A stretch of 64,000 nt of DNA from Yamagishiella unicocca (taxonomy: Eukaryota > Chlorophyta > Chlorophyceae > Chlamydomonadales > Volvocaceae): assembly GCA_003116995.1 (NCBI GenBank), contig BDSL01000118.1, positions 62,001-126,000 of the forward strand. The letters run 5' to 3'. Position numbers and translations under genes: made by a program. This document shows, one piece after another, positions 35,811-46,200 of this stretch. Every line of letters starts with the position of its first letter. Position 1 is the stretch's first letter. A model generated the notes under the pieces. The model saw nothing but the letters and a program-made list of their open reading frames with translations. It was not told the origin of the DNA and ran no database searches.

Positions 35811-36326
35811 GCCTACTGACCCTGCCCACCCGCCTGCTCACCCTGCCCACCCGCCTGCTCACCCTGCCCACCCGCCTGCTCACCCTGCCCACGCGCCTGC
35901 TCACCCTGCCCACCCGCCTGCTCACCCTGCCCACGCGCCTGCTCACCCTGCCCACCCGCCTGCTCACCCTGCCCACCCGCCTGCTCACCCTGCCCACCCG
36001 CCTGCTCACCCTGCCCACCCGCCTGCTCACCCTGCCCACCCGCCTGCTCACCCTGCCCACCCGCCTGCTCACCCTGCCCACGCGCCTGCTCACCCTGCCC
36101 ACCCGCCTGCTCACCCTGCCCACGCGCCTGCTCACCCTGCCCACCCGCCTGCTCACCCTGCCCACGCGCCTGCTCACCCTGCCCACCCGCCTGCTCACCC
36201 TGCCCACCCGCCTGCTCACCCTGCCCACCCGCCTGCTCACCCTGCCCACCCGCCTGCTCACCCTGCCCACCCGCCTGCTCACCCTGCCCACCCGCCTGCT
36301 CACCCTGCCCACCCGCCTGCTGACCC
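35811..36326. repeat. 21-bp minisatellite, about 24 copies, AG-free on plus strand
   Basis: Unit CTGCTCACCCTGCCCACCCG plus C, some copies with a CCACGCG variant. It lies between the RP2 exon ending at 35475 and the acceptor CCCTCAG|TA at 36330. On the plus strand the array contains no AG dinucleotide. As the unit is a multiple of three it keeps frames open on both strands (LLTLPTR or GQGEQAG repeats), which I regard as non-coding. Confidence 0.95.
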
Positions 36327-36332
36327 TCAGTA

Positions 36333-38797
36333 ATGCCGGCAATGCCCGACAGCCTGCCCCCCAGCCCCGGCCGCGCCGCCGCCCACGACGAGGAGGTGGA
36401 GCTGGACGACGACGAACCCGTCACCATGCTGCCGCCAGGTGGGGGGCGTCGAGCGCGCACGCAAACTCGACACGCAAAAACGGGAGCACTATGGGAAGGG
36501 GGGGAGCTGCACGGCAGGCTGGTGTGGCGCTGTACGGCGGGGCGTGTTTTTAAGAGAATCCGCGGATCCACCGCCCGACAAACCGAGGGTGGCGAAGGTG
36601 ATGGTCCAGCGGGATGGGTGGGTGAGGGAAGCCCGTGTGGGGGGGGGGGAGGGGGAGGGGGCCTCTGGCGGTCGCAGCACACGCAGCGCGGCGCTGCTTG
36701 CTGCTTGCTGCGCCCGGTCTCAGCCAGCACTGGCGACGTGTGGTGGTCCTGCAGGTGTGGAGGACGGCGGCCGCTCCTTCGTTGCGCCCGCGCAGCCTTC
36801 GCCCCGGGGAGAGCGGCCTCTGGACGCGCGCGGGCTGGGGCTGCTGGTCGGTGCTGCGGAGGACCCGGACGCAGCCTTCACCTTCGACTCCCCTCGGACC
36901 GCACCCACCGCGCTGCCGCCCGTCGCCGTCGCCGCCGCCTCGCCCTTCGGCGGCGCCGGCAGTGAGTCTCCCCCCGCGGTGGCGTCACCCAGTGCCGAGC
37001 CTATCAGCTTGGCGTCGCTTGGCAGCGGCGGCAATGCGAACCCCTTCATGTCCTCGGGGGCTGAGTCGGGGCCGGAAGCGCTGCTGGCGCCGGTGGTGGC
37101 CCAAGTGGCTGAAGAAGCAGCAGCGCCTGTGGCTTTCGAAGTTGCGGAAACACAAGCCGTCGCTGATTACTCCGCGCCGACACCGGCCGTGGATGCTGGC
37201 TTCTTTGCCGAAGCATCAGCCGCCCCCGTTTACTCGGCACCGACACCGGCTGTAGATGCTGCATCTACTACTGAAGCACCAGCCGTGCCCGTATACACAG
37301 CGCCGACGCCAGCCGTGGATGCTGACTTCTTTGCCGAAGCATCAGCCGCGCCCGTTTACTCGGCACCGACACCGGCTGTAGATGCTGCATCTACTACTGA
37401 AGCACCAGCCGTGCCCGTATACACAGCGCCGACGCCAGCCGTGGATGCTGGCTTCTTTGCCGAAGCACCAGTCGTACCCGATAACTCGGCACCAACACCG
37501 GCCGTGGATGCTGACTTCTTTGCCGAAGCACCAGCCGTGCCCGTTTACTCGGCATCGACACCGGCCGTGGATGCTGGCTTCTTTGCCGAAGCACCAGCCG
37601 CGCCCGTTTACTCGGCACCGGCACCGGCCGTGGATGCTGGCTTCTTTGCCGAAGCACCAGCCGTGCCCGTTTACTCGGCACCGACACCGGCCGTGGATGC
37701 TGGATTCTTTGCCGAAGCACCAGCCGTGCCCGTTTACTCGGCATCGACACCGGCCGTGGATGATGGATTCTTTGCCGAAGCACCAGCCGTGCCCGTATGC
37801 ACAGCACCGACACCGGCCATGGATGATGGCTTCTTTGCCGAAGCACCAGCCGCGCCCGTTTACTCGGCACCGACACCGGCCGTGGATGCTGGCTTCTTTG
37901 CCGAAGCACCAGCCGTGCCCGTTTACTTGGCACCAACACCGGCCGTGACAGCGGCGGCGTCCTTTGCCGAGGCGCCCACTGTCGCTGATTATTCCTCGCC
38001 GCCGCCACCGCCGCCATACGCTCAAGAAACCGAAGAGGTTACTTCCACCGCAGCAAGTGCTGCTGCTGCTCCCGTCACTGCTGCTGCCGACGACCACGCC
38101 GCTTCTTCTACATCCCAGCAGGCCACCGCAGTGAGCCTGGACGTTGACGCCCGAGTGCCTTGGCGCGTCGCCAACTCCCGGGTGCTGTCGCAGCTGGCGG
38201 GCGAGGAGGGGCAGGCCAAGGAGGTCCTGCTGGTAGAGGCGCGGCAGAAGCTGGCGGCCATCACGCAGGTGCGGAGGAGGGCTCGGAGCGCAGGGCGGGG
38301 CGTACGCTGTTGATGTGTGCTGGGTGGTGCTGGGTGGTGCTGGGTGGTGCTGGTCTGAGGCGGTGGTCTGAGGCGTGCGATGACGGGTTTCCCGCGCGTG
38401 CTCTACCTGCCCGTGCTCGTTCAAGCCAGGCCGTCAAGAGGGTGAATGAAACGTAGTGTACCAATTCGCGACCTGCCCCCTGGCCCCCTGACCCCCTGTG
38501 CCCTGACCCGAGTGCTCGCAACCCACGCAGACCCGGGCGGCTCTACTCAAGCAGCGCTTCTCGACCAACCGCGCGCAGGAGAAGCAAGGCGGCGGTGGGG
38601 CGGCGGCGGCCGCGGGCGCCGCGGCGGCGGGCGGCGCCACGGGCTGGGCTCTGGTGGCGGCGCTGGTGGATTTGAGCGGCGGCGGCGCAGCCGGCGCCAA
38701 GGTGAAGGCGGCGGCGGCGGGGCCGAGCCGAGATGTGACGAGGCTGCGGCAGCTGATCATCATGCTGAAGGGCAAGCAGCAGAAGCAGCAAACATGA
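36333..38797 (+). CDS. Clathrin-light-chain-like protein with 21-residue repeats
   Basis: Three exons: 36333-36438 (possibly from 36331 as an internal exon), 36755-38268, 38531-38797, in phase, about 628 residues. The C-terminus matches the clathrin light chain pattern: WRVANSRVL near the heavy-chain-binding helix, a charged helix (EGQAKEVLLVEARQKLAAI), FSTNRAQEKQ as in plant light chains, then WALVAALVDL, an Ala/Gly insert, and RDVTRLRQLIIMLKGK. The N-terminus is acidic (DEEVELDDDE). The middle is thirteen 21-residue repeats. Clathrin light chains coat vesicles by binding the heavy chain. Here the protein is two to three times the usual length because of the repeats and Ala tracts. A separate gene would need a promoter inside the 21-bp array. 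Otherwise this is the C-terminal half of an RP2 fusion of about 833 residues. Confidence 0.7.
37165..37995 (+). repeat. 63-bp coding repeats, thirteen 21-residue units
   Basis: Consensus YSAPTPAVDAGFFAEAPAVP plus V. Variants replace GFFAE by ASTTE or DFFAE in an alternating order near the 5' end, showing duplication of two-unit blocks. Every unit is in frame, with synonymous and conservative changes, so it is translated. Each unit keeps one acidic residue pair and an aromatic FF or Y. Confidence 0.93.
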
Positions 38798-38888
38798 GTA
38801 ATAGCCAGAAGCAACAGTAGCATGGCGGGGAGAGGAAAGACATTATGGTGCCGTACTCCCATAGCCGGTGGGTTGGTTGCGTCTGGGG

Positions 38889-38893
38889 TGTAA
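38889..38893 (+). terminator. TGTAA poly(A) signal of clathrin-light-chain-like gene
   Basis: TGTAA 92 nt after the stop at 38797. I found no TGTAA between the RP2 exon end (35475) and 36333. Confidence 0.6.
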
Positions 38894-39065
38894 ACCCCGG
38901 TAGCAGCAACTGCTGCAGCAGCTGCATTACAGTGAGCTCGTTAGGACGAGGAGGGTGGGGGGGGAGGAGGGGGGGCCTGTGCGAGGGTGCAGACGGGGGC
39001 GGCGGGAATACGGTACGTCTTGGTGGGCGGATGGGTTGTTGTTAGGTGCTGGCTTCTGGGGTCTG

Positions 39066-39163
39066 CGCGCGATGCCATCCAACCGGGGCCCTTCCGTGCC
39101 TACAATACTAGGTATGCGCGCGATGCCATCCGACTGGGGCCGATCCGTGCCTATTGTCCTAGG
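39066..39163. repeat. Two-copy direct repeat, 51-bp period
   Basis: Blocks beginning GCGCGATGCCATCC and ending CTAGG at 39066 and 39117, about 80 percent identical by eye. Confidence 0.85.
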
Positions 39164-40249
39164 AAAGGCTGTCGGAGCAGGGGCCGGCTCGTTGGTGAGT
39201 ACAGTAGGGGGAACTAGGTCGAGCGTGCGAACGTGCGCGCTGCATTTCGTGGGAAAAAGCCTTTATCGGGCGCTGGATTTTGACGCTTTGCACGCTGAGA
39301 AGTTTTGCTGCCGCAGTTGATTTTGCAGAAAACCGGGTCATAGCTGACGAGGCATCATTATGTGCAAGTTACGAAAGTATAGGCTCGCGTGCGGCCGCCG
39401 CCCCTGCACATGCATTCATCAACACTATACTATGCGCGTACGTGGACTGCGGCGGCAGGACCTGCCAAATGTCCGTCTGCCATCAATTTGTAAACACGTA
39501 CAGGCACGACCAAATGACCAGCGCGTCACTGTTGCCTACAGCGCAGGTTGACAGAGTGGCAGTTTCAAAACACGCTTTAGGACAGCGCATGGCCATAGGG
39601 ATAAGGATAGGGATTTGGACAGTCACAACGGTTCGTAGCGGTTATATGCATCTAGCGTATCTGCGTGAAGACACGCTCCAAACGAAGAAACAATATATAG
39701 AACGCCGATGCGCACCACTATAATTTGCGTAGCGCCCACTGGGCCACTCTAGCTCGTTATGAATAGGAAATGCGAGTGTCAAATTTGTTATCTTTCTGTT
39801 TTCGACCGCCAAGTGACGCCGAGTCAGTTGCCTCGCCAACAAAGTATCCTACAGTAGTCAATGCGTCTGGCCAAGTTTGCGGCGCGGCTCTGGTGGCCGG
39901 CGCCTCCTTGGCACTTCGTCAACCTCGAGCGTCACAAGATGAGGAACCCTGTTATCCAGCAAACCGAAACATCACTTATACTCCTAAGGAAATAGCCAAA
40001 AAAACCAGCTTTTGCGTTGAGCTACGCCGGCCATCGATCCAACCCCAGCAAAGGCAGGTTGCGACTATCTCAGCGCAGAAACTTTGTGCCATGGGCATTA
40101 TACCTTGCACTGTGTCATATATCACGTCACAACGCCGCGTTTTACGCCTTGTCGTCGGGCGCTGCATGCCCGCATTTCCCGTTATTTTCAACTTTACTCC
40201 CCTAGGTCATATCTCTTCATTGGATTATGTTATTTCTATCATGCCATAG

Positions 40250-43200
40250 GTCCAAGGTGGAGTATACCACCGCGGACGAGTTGGTGAAAGACGTGCAAGA
40301 CCTTCGCTGGCTGGGGCAAGGTGAATACAAAAGGATCAACAGGACTTTGAGGGCACTCCAATGGCTCCGGTGGGACAGCGCCATTACGACAAACAAAACT
40401 GTGTGTCCGTACCGGACCCCGACCCTGCCGTTGCTGCTGGCACATGCCCCTGCGCCACGGTTATTGTGAACGCAACCCACTTGAATAACACTGGGATGCT
40501 GCTGCCGGTGCAGGCACGCAAGGTGTTGTCTACGAGGGCATCTGGCAGGGCGCAACCGGTGAGCCGTGCGGGCAAGAGCGGGGGTCGGGTGGAGTGGAGA
40601 GGAGGGGGGGTTAAGAGAAGGGCCAGCCGCACGCGGGCCTCAGGGGTGCACCTGTGTCAGCACACCACACCAATAACCCGGCGCTGGGGGAGGGTGTCGT
40701 ACCAGGCGCTGGGGGAGGGTGTCGTACCAGGCGCTGGGGGAGGGTGTCGTACCAGGCGCTGGGGGCGAGATGTCGCACCTGGCGCCTACCGGCTTCTGCA
40801 GCTACTGCAGCTCCTAGCGACCCTGGCCGCGACGTGACCTCCCTGGACCTCCCTGGACCTCGCTGTTTGCTGTCTTCTTTCAAGAAGCGGAGGGAGGTGC
40901 CCCAGCTCCGGAACCCGAGCAATCCCCTCCACCCACACCTCCTCGCACCCGGTGGACCCCTCGCCCCGTCCCCTCAGTTGCCGTCAAGTTCAGTATCGTG
41001 GATGACTTGGACGCAACCGCCTATGAGCTGCTGTTCTCTCGCCTGCTGTCGCACCCCAACGTGGTGCAGACCTTCGTGGCCAAGGTGGGTTGCTGGCTGG
41101 CTGGGTGCGTAGACACGCGTGTAGCGACACAGCGAGAGGGGCGGAGCTCCCCGGGAGGTCGCCTTACCCTGCCGGAGGTGCGCGGGCGGCTCGGAACCCC
41201 CGCGCGGTGAGGCGGAGGCGCGAGAGTGGCTTTCACCCTTGGACAGTCCGAATCCCTTGACCCTTGCTTGACCGACCAAGGATGTCTAGGGGGTCCAGCG
41301 CTTGCCACCAGCATTCGCCAACCGTGCGAACCCGGCCCATCAGCTGAGGGCCACAACGCCCCATTCGCAAGCCTGCAGTCTCAAGCTCGGGGGCGGCGGT
41401 GGGCCCTCAACCCACACCTGATGTGTGTATTGGTGTCGGCGAAAACAGATATCCGCGAGATGCCACGGGGGAGGCCGCCAGGTGCCAGGGCGTGCACGTG
41501 TCACGTGCATGACGTGTGTGCCCTAGCGCAGCACGTGGTGCAGGCAGAAAGCCCTTGTAGCCCTTGTACGGCACCCCCACGCGCCCCACCACCGTCCACA
41601 CCGACAGCGCCCACGCGGATCCCCCATCCAGGTTGCCGTACTGGACGAGAAGACGATCCACCCCCCCCACGACGGCAGCTGCCACGGCATCTCCCGGGAC
41701 CCAGCCCAGCGCTGCAGCACCGGATGCGACCTCCGAGTGGGGGCCTGCAACGCCGCCGTCGCTAGCGCACTCTACGGCCCCATCGGCCCGCCCGGCGGCG
41801 GCGCCGCCGCCGCCGCCGCCGCCGCGGCGGCGGCGTCCAAAGCTGACGGCAGCGGCGGCGCCGCCGACCTCGACGACGTCCACGGCGTCAACGTCAGCGG
41901 CCGGGCCCTGCAGGCCCCGCCGCCGACGGCGGTGATGCAGCACAGCAAGAGCGGCAAGGCGGGGGGTCCAGCGGGCAGTGGCGGCAGCGGCGGCGCGTGT
42001 GTGGTAGTGGGTGCGGTAGCGGGTGCGGGCAGCTGCCGTGACAGCAAGGAGATGACGCAGCTGGCGCCGGCGGGCCGAGTGGATTCGTTTCAATCCGATG
42101 ATGGTTTCGGAGACCCGTTTGGGCGGCGGAGCACCTTCACAGACGTGCGGGAGGTGCTCGCCACGATGGGAGCAAAGCCGGGGCATTACATCACGCAGAT
42201 GGTACGCGTGTGTGTATGTGTGTGTGCGTGTATTGGGAAGGTGTGTCTGGGGGGGAGGGGAGAACCGTGTGTGCACGACGACGAAGAAGGCGAAAACCTA
42301 GCAGGCGGTTAGTCGGCAGCACGCGTTTTGCGAGTGCATGCCGGAGACATTGGTTGGACGACCGGAAGCCTGCGGGCGGCGCCTCGGGAAGGCGAAGGCG
42401 TTGGGGAAGGGGGGGGATCCGGAGGCAAGGGGGGGACACGCAGAGGGAACGCGGGCGCCGGCGAGGGGAGGGAGCGAACGAGCGCCCCTGGCCGTTACCG
42501 GAGGGAGTGCAACCCCTGCCGCTGCCGCTGCATCTGCCGCTGCATCTGCCACTGCATCTGCCACTGCATCTGCCGCTGCATCTGCCACTGCAGCTGCCAC
42601 TGCAGCTGCCACTGCATCTGCCACTGCATCTGCCGCTGCATCTGCCACTGCATCTGCCGCTGCATCTGCCACTGCATCTGCCACTGCATCTGCCGCTGCA
42701 TCTGCCACTGCAGCTGCCACTGCATCTGCCACTGCATCTGCCACTGCATCTGCCGCTGCATCTGCCACTGCATCTGCCACTGCATCTGCCACTGCATCTG
42801 CCACTGCAGCTGCCACTGCATCTGCCACTGCAGCTGCCACTGCATCTGCCACTGCATCTGCCACTGCATCTGCCACTGCATCTGCCACTGCATCTGCCAC
42901 TGCATCTGCCACTGCATCTGCCACTGCATCTGCCGCTGCATCTGCCACTGCATCTGCCACTGCATCTGCCGCTGCATCTGCCACTGCAGCTGCCACTGCA
43001 GCTGCCACTGCATCTGCCACTGCAGCTGCCACTGCATCTGCCGCTGCAGCTGCCACTGCATCTGCCACTGCAGCTGCCACTGCATCTGCCACTGCATCTG
43101 CCACTGCATCTGCCGCTGCATCTGCCACTGCAGCTGCCACTGCATCTGCCACTGCATCTGCCACTGCATCTGCCGCTGCATCTGCCGCTGCATCTGCCAC

Positions 43201-46200
43201 TGCATCTGCCGCCACTGCACTGCCTGCCACTGCATCTGCCACTGCATCTGCCACTGCATCTGCCGCTGCATCTGCCACTGCATCTGCCGCTGCATCTGCC
43301 ACTGCATCTGCCACTGCATCTGCCACTGCATCTGCCACTGCATCTGCCACTGCATCTGCCACTGCATCTGCCACTGCATCTGCCACTGCATCTGCCACTG
43401 CATCTGCCACTGCATCTGCCACTGCATCTGCCACTGCATCTGCCACTGCATCTGCCACTGCATCTGCCACTGCATCTGCCACTGCATCTGCCGCTGCATC
43501 TGCCACTGCATCTGCCACTGCATCTGCCACTGCATCTGCCACTGCATCTGCCACTGCATCTGCCACTGCATCTGCCACTGCATCTGCCACTGCATCTGCC
43601 ACTGCATCTGCCACTGCATCTGCCACTGCATCTGCCACTGCATCTGCCGCTGCATCTGCCACTGCATCTGCCACTGCATCTGCCACTGCATCTGCCACTG
43701 CATCTGCCGCTGCATCTGCCACTGCATCTGCCACTGCATCTGCCACTGCATCTGCCGCTGCATCTGCCACTGCATCTGCCACTGCATCTGCCACTGCATC
43801 TGCCGCTGCATCTGCCACTGCATCTGCCACTGCATCTGCCACTGCATCTGCCACTGCATCTGCCGCTGCATCTGCCACTGCATCTGCCACTGCATCTGCC
43901 ACTGCATCTGCCACTGCATCTGCCACTGCATCTGCCACTGCATCTGCCACTGCATCTGCCACTGCATCTGCCACTGCATCTGCCACTGCATCTGCCACTG
44001 CATCTGCCACTGCATCTGCCACTGCATCTGCCACTGCATCTGCCACTGCATCTGCCACTGCATCTGCCACTGCATCTGCCACTGCATCTGCCACTGCATC
44101 TGCCACTGCATCTGCCACTGCATCTGCCACTGCATCTGCCACTGCATCTGCCACTGCATCTGCCACTGCATCTGCCATCTGCCACTGCATCTGCCACTGC
44201 ATCTGCCACTGCATCTGCCACTGCATCTGCCACTGCATCTGCCACTGCAGCTGCCACTGCATCTGCCACTGCATCTGCCACTGCATCTGCCACTGCATCT
44301 GCCACTGCATCTGCCACTGCACTGCATCTGCCACTGCAGCTGCCACTGCATCTGCCGCTGCATCTGCCACTGCATCTGCCACTGCATCTGCCACTGCATC
44401 TGCCACTGCATCTGCCGCTGCATCTGCCACTGCATCTGCCACTGCATCTGCCACTGCATCTGCCACTGCATCTGCCGCTGCATCTGCCACTGCATCTGCC
44501 ACTGCATCTGCCACTGCATCTGCCACTGCATCTGCCACTGCATCTGCCACTGCATCTGCCACTGCATCTGCCACTGCACTGCATCTGCCACTGCATCTGC
44601 CACTGCATCTGCCACTGCCACTGCATCTGCCACTGCATCTGCCACTGCATCTGCCACTGCAGCTGCCACTGCAGCTGCCACTGCAGCTGCCACTGCATCT
44701 GCCGCTGCATCTGCCACTGCATCTGCCACTGCATCTGCCACTGCAGCTGCCACTGCAGCTGCCACTGCACCTGCCACTGCAGCTGCCACTGCATCTGCCG
44801 CTGCATCTGCCACTGCATCTGCCACTGCATCTGCCACTGCAGCTGCCACTGCACCTGCGCGCCAGCGGTCCCCTCGCGGCGTTGGGTGTCGCCTGCGTCA
44901 CTCACGCCGCCGCCGTGTTGCCGTACAGGTGATGGAGCACTGCGACCACGGCTCCCTGCACGCGGCCATCCAGAGGGGCATCTTCAAACCCACCAGCCGC
45001 TGGGGGCCGAAGCTGGCGCTGAGGGCGCTCATCCGTACAGTGAGTACGGCAGCCGGGGAGGTCACGGGGGGTACTGCTTGTACGGCTAGGGGTGTGTGAG
45101 AGGCTCGCCGTACTGGTCGCGTACAGTTGGCAACACTTGGCATAATAAATGTGCTTCGGTTTCTGTTCCGCGGGGCGCGTCCGCTGGTGACATATGGGCT
45201 TCTGTGTGCCCCGCTGCTTGTGCTCTTCCCCGCGTACACACTCCTCGCCACTCCTGCCTCTACTTACCCCTTGTGCCTTTCGTCCCCCACTTGCGGCCTA
45301 ATAAGGTGGGCGGGCAAGGTGGCGATTCTTTTACCAAACCCCCCTCACCCCCCTCACCGCCCTCACCCCCCTCAGGTGCGGGAGGTTGCTCAGGGTATGT
45401 TCCACCTGCACTCCAACAACGTACTGCACGGGGACCTCAAGGTACGGCATTGCGCCGTCGTGGTTTGCCGTAGGTCGTACATCCCCTTTGAAGCCGCGGT
45501 TCTTCACCCGCCCCCATTAGAACACTGCATCTACGCCGCCTGCCAGCACACACTGCCTTGTAGCCCCGCCCGCTCGCCGCCGGGATCCCCCCCAACGGCC
45601 CTCCGATGACGTCCGCCCCTCCGCCCCCTCCCCCCGCCTCACGTGCTCACCGCCCCTGCTTCCCCCTCCTCCTCCCCTGCCCCCACAACTAGGTGTCCGA
45701 AGACAATGCGCCAGCTATCCCACCCATGTCACGTAACCGGTTTTTATGCCACCCCCCCTCCTCCGCCACCTCCTCCTCCTCTCCCCCCCAGCCCGCGAAC
45801 GTGCTGCTCATCAACAGCCGCAAGGACCGCCGCGGGTACATCGCCAAGGTGTCGGACTTCGGTATGGCGCAGTTCTGCAGCCAGGACCACATCTCGAACT
45901 CGCCGTGGGGCACGGTGCGTGCGCCGCTGAAAAGTGAAACCGTGGAGCGGGGCAGGGCCCGGGGGGGTGTCGAGGAAGACCCCGGCCCGGGGGGGTGGGG
46001 GGATGCAATTAAAGAACCGGTAACTCGACTGGGGAAGGGGAACTGGTGGGGGGAAGGGGGGGGACAGAACGGGAGGGCAGGGGAGGAGGGGTGCTCCCTG
46101 ATCGATGTGCCGACAGCGCAATACGCGGGGTGCCCGAAAGGTGCGACGGATTGGGGTGGGGTTTGGGTTTAGGGGTTTGGGGGGGTCCGGTATGGGATGA

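Larger units (their letters stand above)
38798..40249. other. Intergenic and unresolved 5' end of kinase gene
   Basis: Includes the 3' UTR of the previous gene, a two-copy direct repeat and probably the promoter and first exon(s) of the kinase. An ATG at 39770 opens a frame starting MRVSNLLSFCFRPPSDAE. This would suit a kinase N-terminus, but no convincing donor in the phase required by the exon at 40250 was found. Confidence 0.4.

Noticed and set aside
35290..36730. Repeat proteins of about 300-350 residues (RVSRRVG and GQGEQAG on minus, LLTLPTR on plus)
   Set aside because: Products of the 21-bp intronic minisatellite. The plus frame does not match the frame of the following conserved exon.
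37342..38424. Antisense Cys/His/Gly-rich repeat protein opposite the clathrin-light-chain-like exon
   Set aside because: Shadow of in-frame 63-bp coding repeats; the sense strand gives the recognisable family and conservative substitutions.
39280..39723. 147-codon plus-strand frame
   Set aside because: AT-richer, no codon bias, no splice phase match to the kinase and no recognisable motif.
42191..45099. Open frames of 780-960 codons on both strands (HCIC/HLPL/ATAS/QMQW/CSGR polymers)
   Set aside because: All come from the 12-bp array, whose length is a multiple of three. Flanking kinase exons splice across it in phase.
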